A stretch of DNA of 64,000 nt from positions 24,741-88,740 of the forward strand of contig JAFYKO010000122.1 in assembly GCA_017537515.1 (NCBI GenBank). Reading direction: 5' to 3'. Positions 56,783-64,000 of the stretch are shown piece by piece (the stretch's first letter is position 1; each line of letters starts with the position of its first letter). Source of the stretch: Clostridia bacterium (GTDB taxonomy: Bacteria > Bacillota > Clostridia > Christensenellales > UBA1242). The position numbers and the translations under genes were made by a program. Below the pieces are notes generated by a model that had not been told where the DNA came from, made no database searches, and saw nothing but the letters and a program-made list of their open reading frames with translations.

Positions 56783-58060
56783 ATGGAACTTGTAAGAAGC
56801 AATCATACAAAAGCCAAAATTCGGGAATCCCTTTCCGAAACAAGGGCTAGACGGCATACACAGGTCTGTCGTGTCTTTGAACTCAAGGTTTCCATACGGC
56901 ATAATCCTAAAGACGTGTTCACAAAGTTAGCCCAATGCTTCAAGGAAGCAAAGTGGGTAATCAACGATATGCTGTCGTTTTCAAAAAAGAGCGAAGATAC
57001 GTCTTTGTTTGATTACAAATATACGGAACATAAAACTGTTATCCACTATGACAAGGACAAAAACCCTGTTGAAAGTCCCATAACACTGCCGTCCGTTCTC
57101 CACAGGGCAACTGTCGCACAAAAGAGAGCCGACCTTGCGAACCTAACCAAATCCAAGAAGAAGGGCTTCAAGGTAGGTGCGTTGAAATTTAAGTCCGAAG
57201 TTAATTGCATACCTATCATCACGGGCTATACACAAATCCTGGACGGGTGTAGGATAACGATTCCTGGATTCCGCAGACTCCGTGTCCACGGGCTTAACCA
57301 ATTACAACAGTTTGAAAAATTTGAAATAGCGGACGCTAAACTTGTCCGTAAGGCTAGTGGCTATTACGTCAAGGTAAGCGTTATGCTGCCGAAATCCAAA
57401 AGGATTCCTACCAACAAGCAAGTCGGTCTTGATTTCGGCATAAAGGATTCCATAACAACGTCATACGGTGACAAATACAAGTGCGATGTGCGAGAAACTG
57501 ACTATCTAAAATTCCTGTCACGCAAACTAAACAAGCGTGGCGTCGGAAAGAACGAAAAGAAGTCAAAGCGATATTACAAGTGTATGCGTCAGTTAAGGCG
57601 TGAGTATGAAAAATTGGCAAATAAACGTAAGGACATTGCCAACAAGATATACCACAAACTAACAACCGACTATGATGTAATCTACTTTCAAGACGAACAG
57701 ATTAAGAGTTGGCAAAAGGGCTTGTTCGGAAAACAGGTCCAATCATCGTGTCTTGGGTCACTAAAGCAGCGACTTGTAGCATTGGAAGCGAGCGGTCGCA
57801 GTTTCAAGATTTCCAAGTGGGAGCCAACAACCAATCTGTGCCCTGTATGTGGCAGTATAAACCACCCAACTCTTGCGGATAGAACCTACAAGTGCAGTTG
57901 TGGTTATACGTTAGACAGGGACACCCATTCTGCCCGTGTGGTCTTGATGATTGGCTCGTCAAAAAGAGCCGAGCGTTTGGAACAAACCTCCGTTGAGGGA
58001 GTTGCCCCTATGCCCGCTAGTGATAGCGTAGCACACGCAAACCCGTTGATACGAAAATAA
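56783..58060 (+). CDS. tnpB: TnpB-type RNA-guided nuclease with zinc finger
   Basis: The 425-residue protein has RuvC motifs with Asp217 (VGLDFGIKDS), Glu305 (IYFQDEQI) and LDRDTHSA near 378-384. The zinc finger has Cys at 353, 356, 371 and 373. It differs from the 17680-18867 protein in length and N-terminus and so is a separate lineage. It reads against the surrounding genes. The final codons overlap a small hairpin, as usual for guide-RNA-producing TnpB genes. No TnpA is near. Confidence 0.92.
   Translation: MELVRSNHTKAKIRESLSETRARRHTQVCRVFELKVSIRHNPKDVFTKLAQCFKEAKWVINDMLSFSKKSEDTSLFDYKYTEHKTVIHYDKDKNPVESPITLPSVLHRATVAQKRADLANLTKSKKKGFKVGALKFKSEVNCIPIITGYTQILDGCRITIPGFRRLRVHGLNQLQQFEKFEIADAKLVRKASGYYVKVSVMLPKSKRIPTNKQVGLDFGIKDSITTSYGDKYKCDVRETDYLKFLSRKLNKRGVGKNEKKSKRYYKCMRQLRREYEKLANKRKDIANKIYHKLTTDYDVIYFQDEQIKSWQKGLFGKQVQSSCLGSLKQRLVALEASGRSFKISKWEPTTNLCPVCGSINHPTLADRTYKCSCGYTLDRDTHSARVVLMIGSSKRAERLEQTSVEGVAPMPASDSVAHANPLIRK
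58015..58028 (+). other. Hairpin at the 3' end of tnpB
   Basis: CGCTA-GTGA-TAGCG forms a 5-bp stem with a 4-base loop about 30 bases before the stop. It may be part of a guide RNA scaffold. Confidence 0.35.
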
Positions 58061-58110
58061 AAAACCTATACAATTTACAGTATAAGTAGTTCACATACTC
58101 ACGTTTTCCT

Positions 58111-58686
58111 TTACAAATCCATTTCGTCTTTTTTCGGCAATAGGTGTTCGGCTTCGGGATTTTGCTGCTTGAAGTCCGACAGGACGTAGGAAATCGCTTC
58201 GTTGGTGTCCTTGTCCGTCGGGTGGTGCGTAATGCCACTTATGCAACTGCCCTCTTTCGTCAAGGGCGGGATTTCAATTTCTTCGTCCTTGAACATATCT
58301 AGCAATTTGGTGTGGTGTCGGATAGCAGCCCGAAGTTGCAAGGCTACCCAATGGAACGTGTCTGCAATACCCTCACGCTCCGCTATCTTTTCGGAGTCGG
58401 CTACAAACTTTTCCAACTTCACGACCATAGCCGTGGTATAAGCCCAAATAGCCTTTTTCAAATCCTTGCTCAATCCGTATTTCTTACAGGCATACAGGAA
58501 CAGGGCTGACTGCACCCATTCCATAGACTGCGGACCATTCTTCTCACGAATTTGCCTGGAACGCTCACGTGCTTTCTTACGGGCTGTTATGTATTGGGAA
58601 CAGCCCTTATTGAACTCACAAGCCTCCGCTAGTTTCTTTGCGTGAATAGGCTTGCCGTGGACGTAGATATAGTCTTTTTTAGCCAT
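58111..58686 (-). CDS. Head-region protein behind the portal gene
   Basis: The 191-residue protein MAKKDYIYVHGKPIHAKKLA... is mainly helix (ITARKKARERSRQIREKNGP, then MVVKLEKFVADSEKIAEREG). The C-terminal 60 residues are acidic and Pro-rich. It overlaps the portal gene by eight bases, so it is coupled to it. A core or portal-associated role is inferred from position; no family was recognised. Confidence 0.65.
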   Translation of the reverse strand: MAKKDYIYVHGKPIHAKKLAEACEFNKGCSQYITARKKARERSRQIREKNGPQSMEWVQSALFLYACKKYGLSKDLKKAIWAYTTAMVVKLEKFVADSEKIAEREGIADTFHWVALQLRAAIRHHTKLLDMFKDEEIEIPPLTKEGSCISGITHHPTDKDTNEAISYVLSDFKQQNPEAEHLLPKKDEMDL

Positions 58687-60247
58687 TCTGTTTCAACGGT
58701 GCGTTCTTACCGCTGCTAGACTTTGCGTCGGCATTATTCCTGTCAACGTTAATAATCTGCGAAGCACCCGCAAGACCATCAAGCAGCGATTCCACGTAGG
58801 CGATGTAAGCCTTGATATTGACGTAAGGTGCAATCTTTTCATTATTAACGATACTGTCAAGCACAGTAAACACGTTGCTAATGACAGTAGCAGAAGCGTC
58901 AGCGTATTCCAGGCGGTCAAGTTCGCTAGTGTTAATCGCACAATACTGCTGAATCACAAGGTTGCCCGTTACGTCGTGCCCGTAGGACTTCAACAGGTCC
59001 GTGATAATCTTTTCAAGGAACGCCTGCAAAGCAGCCTGTCCCGCCTTTACCTTGCGGGCGTAGCGGGCATAGCGTCTTAATGCCCCGCCAACCTTCTGTT
59101 CGTCACGACCTGTAAAGATAAATTCGGCAGGAATGGACTTAATATCCAGGATTAGATTACGCAGGTTGTTAATGCGGTCGGGAAGACCCTCAACGCTCGC
59201 ATTTTCGGCAGCACCCAGGGAAGCAGCAATAGCCCCACGCTGACTTTGCTGCGGTATTACACGCAGTTTCGTGGCTTCGGCTGCATACATACGAATGGTG
59301 TCAAGATTGTAAGACGTGACGGTATCGCCACCCGTGTTGTTAATCGCCTTTTCATACCAGGCTGTAAATTCTTTCAACTGCTCAAGGTCAAGCCCATCGG
59401 GAGCCGTCACAGATACAAGGGAGTTGCGTTGGAGCGAAGCGTTAATTGACGCAAGGTCCAACTGCTCCAACATTTCAAGGGCTGTAAGTTTGTCATAGAT
59501 TTCAAAGCAGAACGGACGACCTAGACTACCATTCTGTGCAATAACAGCGTCCCTGGACTGCAAGGACACGTTCATTGAAGACAAGGAATAGCGGTAGCGG
59601 TCCGACTGCATATCCAAGCACACGATTTCCTTGTTATCCAGGATTTCAATATGGTTGGTTTGGTCCACGGACAACTTGTAATACATAGGCGTGGCATTAA
59701 GACCTTCCAAGGTAATCGTAAAGATAGAACCAGGTTGGAACGTGTCTTTCAAGCCAACGATATGTCCCTGCTTGTCACGAATATACTCAACAAAATACTG
59801 CCCATAGAAGATAGCGTCAAACAGGATTTTGGAAATGTATTTATCCAACTGCGTGGAACGTCGGAACGTGTTCACGATTTGGTTGGCGACGTTGGACTTG
59901 TTGTAGCGGTCGTCCACCGTAATGTCAAATGTAAGGTTGGTGCGGGGGTCCACAGCAAGAATATCGTATGACATAGTTTCAATCATAGCCATAACAAGGT
60001 AATGGGCTTTCAACGGCTCATACTTGTTCACGTCGTCACGATAGCGGGTAAACTGCTCATAGAGTTGCGTGAGCAGATACATTTGGGACGACCCGTTATT
60101 TGACATTTGGCGAATAACCTGGCGGTCGTGTTCGTTTGAAGCAATTAGTTCTTCAACGTTCGTCACACGCTGCCCGATTTGGTTGAGCATCGTGTAATCC
60201 GCAAAGGTGTTCAAAAACCGCTGTGTAAACTGACCGAAGATATTCAT
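58679..60247 (-). CDS. Portal protein (gp20-like)
   Basis: From ATG 60247 (MNIFGQFTQR) the protein is 522 residues, close to T4 gp20 (524). A TTG start at 60283 is an alternative. The pattern fits T4-type portals: a helical N-terminus, an AMIETMSYDILAVDPRTNLTFDI wing, VEGLPDRINNLRNLILDIKSIPAEFIFTG near the stem helix, and RYARYARKVKAGQAALQAFLEKII. It would form the dodecameric ring for DNA entry and start prohead assembly. The C-terminal 30 residues are low-complexity. Confidence 0.82.
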   Translation of the reverse strand: MNIFGQFTQRFLNTFADYTMLNQIGQRVTNVEELIASNEHDRQVIRQMSNNGSSQMYLLTQLYEQFTRYRDDVNKYEPLKAHYLVMAMIETMSYDILAVDPRTNLTFDITVDDRYNKSNVANQIVNTFRRSTQLDKYISKILFDAIFYGQYFVEYIRDKQGHIVGLKDTFQPGSIFTITLEGLNATPMYYKLSVDQTNHIEILDNKEIVCLDMQSDRYRYSLSSMNVSLQSRDAVIAQNGSLGRPFCFEIYDKLTALEMLEQLDLASINASLQRNSLVSVTAPDGLDLEQLKEFTAWYEKAINNTGGDTVTSYNLDTIRMYAAEATKLRVIPQQSQRGAIAASLGAAENASVEGLPDRINNLRNLILDIKSIPAEFIFTGRDEQKVGGALRRYARYARKVKAGQAALQAFLEKIITDLLKSYGHDVTGNLVIQQYCAINTSELDRLEYADASATVISNVFTVLDSIVNNEKIAPYVNIKAYIAYVESLLDGLAGASQIINVDRNNADAKSSSGKNAPLKQNG

Positions 60248-60286
60248 TCTATACCTGGCATACTCCCATACAAGTAAACGCAAGAC

Positions 60287-60562
60287 TTAATCTTCAATAC
60301 CCGTAGCATCCTTAATATCCTTAATTACGTTGTCTAACGATTCAAGAATATAATCCATATCGCTAACGGTATTGTTAGTTATGTCCTCTGTGGGTGGTTC
60401 AAAACTAGAAACCAACCTATGCAAAGTTTCAATACGAGACATTACGTCTTTCTTTCGTGTGTCAAACACTCTTGCTGCGGAAGTACCCTCGTTAGACTTA
60501 CCACAAGTTTCTTCGGTATTAAGAGGAGTTTGTTCTTTTTCGTGAATTGTAATTTTAAGCAT
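60287..60562 (-). CDS. Small tagged protein before the portal
   Basis: The 91-residue protein starts MLKITIHEKEQTPL, which resembles the MxIxVHE tag of the head proteins, but no SE-A site follows clearly. The rest is helix (VMSRIETLHRLVSSFEPP and MDYILESLDNVIKDIKD). It lies directly before the portal gene with its own promoter and AAGGAA. It may be a core or internal protein. Confidence 0.6.
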   Translation of the reverse strand: MLKITIHEKEQTPLNTEETCGKSNEGTSAARVFDTRKKDVMSRIETLHRLVSSFEPPTEDITNNTVSDMDYILESLDNVIKDIKDATGIED

Positions 60563-60592
60563 TTTAACATTCCTTATAAAGTTTTACGTTAT

Positions 60593-60621
60593 AATATACA
60601 TAATTGTTACAAAATAGGCAA
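60593..60621 (-). promoter_or_regulatory. Promoter of the portal unit
   Basis: On the minus strand TTGCCT (60621-60616), a 17-base spacer and TATATT (60598-60593) precede ATG 60562. It starts a unit with the 91-residue, portal and following genes. Confidence 0.65.
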
Positions 60622-60642
60622 CACTATATTTTATGAACTACC

Positions 60643-60661
60643 CACCCGCTAAAGACGGGTG
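60643..60661 (-). other. IS200/IS605-end-like hairpin without a transposase gene
   Basis: CACCCG and CGGGTG form a 6-bp stem around CTAAAGA. On the minus strand the sequence reads CACCCGTCTTTAGCGGGTG, which looks like the terminal hairpins of IS200/IS605 elements. No TnpA or TnpB gene is adjacent, so it may be a remnant end or a chance likeness. Confidence 0.4.
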
Positions 60662-60718
60662 AATTTTATCGCAGCTATGTTATAAAAACAAGCACTTTAT
60701 TGCTATCTTAAATACCCA

Positions 60719-61345
60719 TCACATCACCCACCTTGTATCACGGACAACGTGTCCGCAGTTCACACGTACATCGCCATATATCCCTATTCCGTTCCTATGG
60801 CATTGCTCGCAGAAGTACAGGTCTTCGCTCAATGTTCCGTGCCCGTCATCGTAGTCCACCCACTTGAACAATGGTTTAGGCAGCTTTCGCAGCACATCCG
60901 TCTTTATCAGCAGGCAACCGCCACCGCACCCGTGAAGAGGAACCTTCGTGGAGCCTTCCTTGACCATAGAGAGTATTTCATCGGTGGTGTACTCTGCGTC
61001 TCTCTCGAAGTCGAAGTATTCGGAGCCGTCAAGACGATACTTGCGAGAGAGTATGGTGCGCCCCGTGTGGCGATTGATGTAGGCCCCGCTGCATACGTCC
61101 TTCGGGTCTTGCAACAGCAGTTCTAGTGCGTTGCTAGGCAGAACGATGTCGGCATCCACCATAAGCACGTAGTCGAAGTTATCGTCCATCGCTTCCTTGG
61201 CGATTCTGTTACGTGCGTTAGCCACATCGTAGCCACGGACGAAATTGAAGGCGACAGCGTGTCCGCACTTGTCAAGGCCGTAAACGGACTTGAAAGTTTC
61301 GGGTGCGATGTTCTCGGAGCAGGGGATAGACAGGAGTATCTTCAT
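60719..61345 (-). CDS. GT-A glycosyltransferase-like protein
   Basis: The 208-residue protein has a GT-A pattern: RGYDVANARNRIAKEAM, DYVLMVDADIVLP with Asp64-x-Asp66 for metal and nucleotide sugar, and a C-terminal HGCGGGCLLI and EDLYFCEQC. It could add sugar to virion or surface glycans. Codon use (more GAG, CTC, GTG) differs from neighbours, and no clear ribosome site precedes the ATG. Both are possible signs of recent gain. Confidence 0.75.
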   Translation of the reverse strand: MKILLSIPCSENIAPETFKSVYGLDKCGHAVAFNFVRGYDVANARNRIAKEAMDDNFDYVLMVDADIVLPSNALELLLQDPKDVCSGAYINRHTGRTILSRKYRLDGSEYFDFERDAEYTTDEILSMVKEGSTKVPLHGCGGGCLLIKTDVLRKLPKPLFKWVDYDDGHGTLSEDLYFCEQCHRNGIGIYGDVRVNCGHVVRDTRWVM

Positions 61346-61355
61346 AATATGATTA

Positions 61356-64000
61356 CTAAATAGATTTATGACCTATTATTTCAAAAAGCATTCTACAATA
61401 TAATTCATCACCCGAACCCCAATCTGCTGTGTCAACTAACATTCTAAAACCGAAATTAACAAACTTGGTATAAGGCGAATCGGCATATGAGTATATAGTT
61501 GATAAACATATTGTTGATGCAGGAATACCCGAACCCCAGCCCGATGGCTTCTCATTAAAAGTATGGTTCTCTACATATTGAAAATAATCAACAGGATATA
61601 TTGTTCCCGTACTATCTAATTGTTCAAATTGTATAGAAACCGAGGGAGATTTATTATTATTACACTCAAGTCTGTATTTAGCTACAATAGTATAATCTCT
61701 AAATTCGGATAAATCATCAGTTAAGTTTGCAAAAAATGAGAATCGGTGATACGTAGATTCATAGTCGCTATATGTCTTATTAACATTAACGGCTACAGTT
61801 TTAAAAATAACTTCCTTCCCGTTCACAAAGTCATTCACAGCCTTCGGAGTGGCAGCCTTCACATCGCTAGTCGAATCAGTCGATATAGAAGTGGAGAGGT
61901 CGTCATTGGTAAGCAGCTTCGATATTGTCAAATTTTGTTCTGCCTGAATACCTGATGTTGGATAATCCTGGATTGACAGGCTGCAATTTGAAGACCTTCC
62001 ACCAATTTTCGTTATCGTCAATGTTTGGGCTCTTGTACCTATTGCGGCAATGTGGAATTTTCCACCAGACATAACGCATATACTTAATGTAATAGTGTTA
62101 TCACTAGCATTCCTACTATTAAGTATATAAGCCTTGCAAACTGGAGTATATGTATTCCATTCGCTAGGAGCAATAGATACAAGATATTGAGTATCTGCTG
62201 CCCAATCATCCCTAGCGGTTACGATAAACACGTGACCAGAGTAATTACCAATACTATCATTACTATTGTCAATAGTGGCGATTATCTTCTTGCTATTGGC
62301 AGCTAAAGACATAACAGCAGGAGCCAAATACTTAACATTTGCCAACAAATTTGTCCCGTACTCATACACGGCCTTTGGTGTAGCTGCGGTAGTGTCATCA
62401 CTACTAGATAATATAGAAGTTGCGTATGAATTGCAGGGTTGTACATTACCACCATTATCAACGTACACAGGGTTAGATTTTGAACCCGTCTCTACATATC
62501 TTGGCGATTGCACACTCCAAGAAACAGTTAAGTCTTCCATTGTTCCCGATATTGCAGGAGTAGAACCACTTTCATTTATTACGAAACCCGAATGTTGAAG
62601 TACACGAACTGACTTTTGGGTAACAAGCGAGTAAATCTTATACGTGTATGTGCTAGAATCATATGTGTAGCCAAAGTTTGAATTAGGTTGGTTCGTGCAC
62701 ATATTAGATAAAGATTTAAAACTGATAAGAGTAGCCTCACCCGCTGAACTAGTGTTTCGTTCCAAATTAAGCACATAGACACCACTGCTTCTACCATCTC
62801 CTGCGGCTATAGTAAATATTGCGTAAGCTCTTGCCCAAGCATCCGATGTGTATGTAAATAACAGTTGTGCTTTTTTCGAAACTCCACCGTCTGTATATGA
62901 CGCCATTGTAGGTGAATAATAGCTACCTACTTTGTTGGAACGAACATTATAGTCATATACCGCCTTCGGGGTCACTGATAATACTTCGCTTGCGGAATTG
63001 TTAGCGACATCCGAAGTCAACTTTGTATGCCCGTACTTTGCCGTAGTAGCGGCACCATACGCGTCGGTATCGGATTGGTGGCTTTTCGGTGCATATTCAA
63101 TCTCGCTAAACGTAAGCGATGTATAACTCACAGACGCTTCATTTGCAGCATTTATGTTGGGGTGCCACGTTTCAATGAGTGGCGCTCCTGTGTGATTCCT
63201 AATGCTTATAGGTTGAACAATAACGCTAAAATAAATCCCTGCAAAACCTTTGCCGTATATGTATAGTTTAGATGAATCGTAAAACAAATGAAGTACATTC
63301 GCTATATCACCATTCAATTTTACTAATTCGGCTTTAAAAGAGTAGGTTCCTTCGTTACGCCTAATATCAACATTAAGCATAGCGATTAAAGGAACTCTAC
63401 CAACAGCATTACCAAGTGGTCTAGTAACAAAGAATGAAACACTAACATTGGTATTAGGAGTAGATGGGAAATCAAGGTATCCTAACAATCTATAATTGAC
63501 ATTATTGGAGAACGATGCATAACCTCTTAATCCGTTCACAGATACATAGTCATAAACCGCTGCCGTGCTAGGCGCACTTGTGGCGCTACCCGTGTTGCCT
63601 GTAACGGATTGGTCTAGGGTGGGCATAGGTCCTGTATCGCCCTTGGGGCCTTGCGCCTTTACGCCTGTGCTAGTGTTACCGATATACCAATAGCCATCGT
63701 TTCCGATGTGTGGCGTAACACCATCTGTTCCGTCAGCTCCGTCCTCGCCTTCCGCCTTTACTCCTGTCGATACACCGCCAATGTACCAATAGCCACCTTG
63801 GATGTATGGAGTATAGCCATCGTTACCCGTGCGACCTATCGGGCCTTCGTCCCCCGTATCACCCTTGGGGCCTTTCTCCCCGATTATATTGTTAAAAGTG
63901 AACTTGAAGCTAGGGTCTGCCGTAGTACCTGTATTGGTTACTCCGACAGATGGATTGCTTGTTCCCGTTGTACCGACAACGGCAGAAGCTGTAACGGCAG
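61356..64000 (-). CDS. Partial tail fibre with collagen-like and TPKAV repeats
   Basis: The frame is open from the right window edge to the stop at 61356 (over 880 codons; the start lies outside). The visible N-terminal part has Gly-x-Y stretches (GEKGPKGDTGDEGPIG, GPKGDTGP) and two copies of DGYWYIG...STGVKA, common in phage fibres. Then a Ser/Thr-rich body has a repeated (A/V)TPKAV(Y/N)(D/E)(Y/F) motif at four places, like the phage tail fibre repeat. The C-terminus is beta-rich, probably the receptor-binding tip. Adsorption to the host is the likely role. Confidence 0.88.
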   Translation of the reverse strand, partial: AVTASAVVGTTGTSNPSVGVTNTGTTADPSFKFTFNNIIGEKGPKGDTGDEGPIGRTGNDGYTPYIQGGYWYIGGVSTGVKAEGEDGADGTDGVTPHIGNDGYWYIGNTSTGVKAQGPKGDTGPMPTLDQSVTGNTGSATSAPSTAAVYDYVSVNGLRGYASFSNNVNYRLLGYLDFPSTPNTNVSVSFFVTRPLGNAVGRVPLIAMLNVDIRRNEGTYSFKAELVKLNGDIANVLHLFYDSSKLYIYGKGFAGIYFSVIVQPISIRNHTGAPLIETWHPNINAANEASVSYTSLTFSEIEYAPKSHQSDTDAYGAATTAKYGHTKLTSDVANNSASEVLSVTPKAVYDYNVRSNKVGSYYSPTMASYTDGGVSKKAQLLFTYTSDAWARAYAIFTIAAGDGRSSGVYVLNLERNTSSAGEATLISFKSLSNMCTNQPNSNFGYTYDSSTYTYKIYSLVTQKSVRVLQHSGFVINESGSTPAISGTMEDLTVSWSVQSPRYVETGSKSNPVYVDNGGNVQPCNSYATSILSSSDDTTAATPKAVYEYGTNLLANVKYLAPAVMSLAANSKKIIATIDNSNDSIGNYSGHVFIVTARDDWAADTQYLVSIAPSEWNTYTPVCKAYILNSRNASDNTITLSICVMSGGKFHIAAIGTRAQTLTITKIGGRSSNCSLSIQDYPTSGIQAEQNLTISKLLTNDDLSTSISTDSTSDVKAATPKAVNDFVNGKEVIFKTVAVNVNKTYSDYESTYHRFSFFANLTDDLSEFRDYTIVAKYRLECNNNKSPSVSIQFEQLDSTGTIYPVDYFQYVENHTFNEKPSGWGSGIPASTICLSTIYSYADSPYTKFVNFGFRMLVDTADWGSGDELYCRMLFEIIGHKSI

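Overview
The window is a piece of a tailed-phage genome (or prophage) with a contractile, T4-like virion. Nearly every gene lies on the minus strand, packed with small gaps or ATGA-type overlaps and mostly good Shine-Dalgarno sequences. Recognisable T4-type parts are a portal (58.7-60.2 kb), gp25- and gp6-like baseplate wedge proteins (41-43.4 kb), a gp21-like prohead protease (23.6-24.6 kb), a gp23-like major capsid protein (19.0-20.6 kb), tail sheath and tube (4.0-6.9 kb), a gp26-type baseplate hub assembly protein (2.8-3.5 kb) and a tape measure (0.7-2.7 kb). Clear Shine-Dalgarno sites and TTGACA/TATATT promoters argue against a Bacteroidota host, but the host cannot be named from this sequence. 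No terminase, polymerase or tRNA is seen, so the genome continues on both sides; the first and last genes are cut by the window edges.

Layout in order of transcription (high to low coordinates): a collagen-like tail fibre and a glycosyltransferase (60.7-64 kb); portal and neighbours (58-60.6 kb); a nucleic-acid block with a DnaQ-like exonuclease, a RuvC-like resolvase, an Acb2/Tad1-like putative signal sponge and ThyX (49-56.5 kb); small fibre and lysis-type genes (44.4-49 kb); a Stealth-like sugar transferase; baseplate and appendage proteins (31.8-43.4 kb); a large glycosyltransferase and an AlgX/SGNH-like protein (29-31.8 kb); a spike-like protein; then the head region (9.8-28.7 kb) and the tail genes (0-8 kb).

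The most striking feature is the head region. Around the protease and capsid genes sit about a dozen acidic, mostly unrecognisable proteins that share short N-terminal tags (MxIxVHExKKSEA or MTYKCSMQKKKESL) and contain the motif ESKKSE(A/G) once or repeatedly. In the larger ones the motif recurs roughly every 90-200 residues and separates domain-sized blocks. The protease carries a version of it between its catalytic domain and its C-terminal tail. I infer that these are prohead-targeted (poly)proteins which the phage protease cuts into many small capsid-interior proteins.

A second theme is nuclease mobility: five TnpB-type RuvC nucleases (two with a zinc finger, three closely related ones without), two HNH endonucleases and one PD-(D/E)XK homing-type endonuclease sit flush against phage genes. 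No TnpA transposase is present. The three zinc-finger-less copies share a hairpin at the 3' end of the gene. A third theme is regulation: strong TTGACA-17-TATATT promoters, several overlapping a recurrent palindrome (AAATnACCT-N11-AGGTnATTT), and several genes whose ATG lies six or seven bases after a TATATT box.
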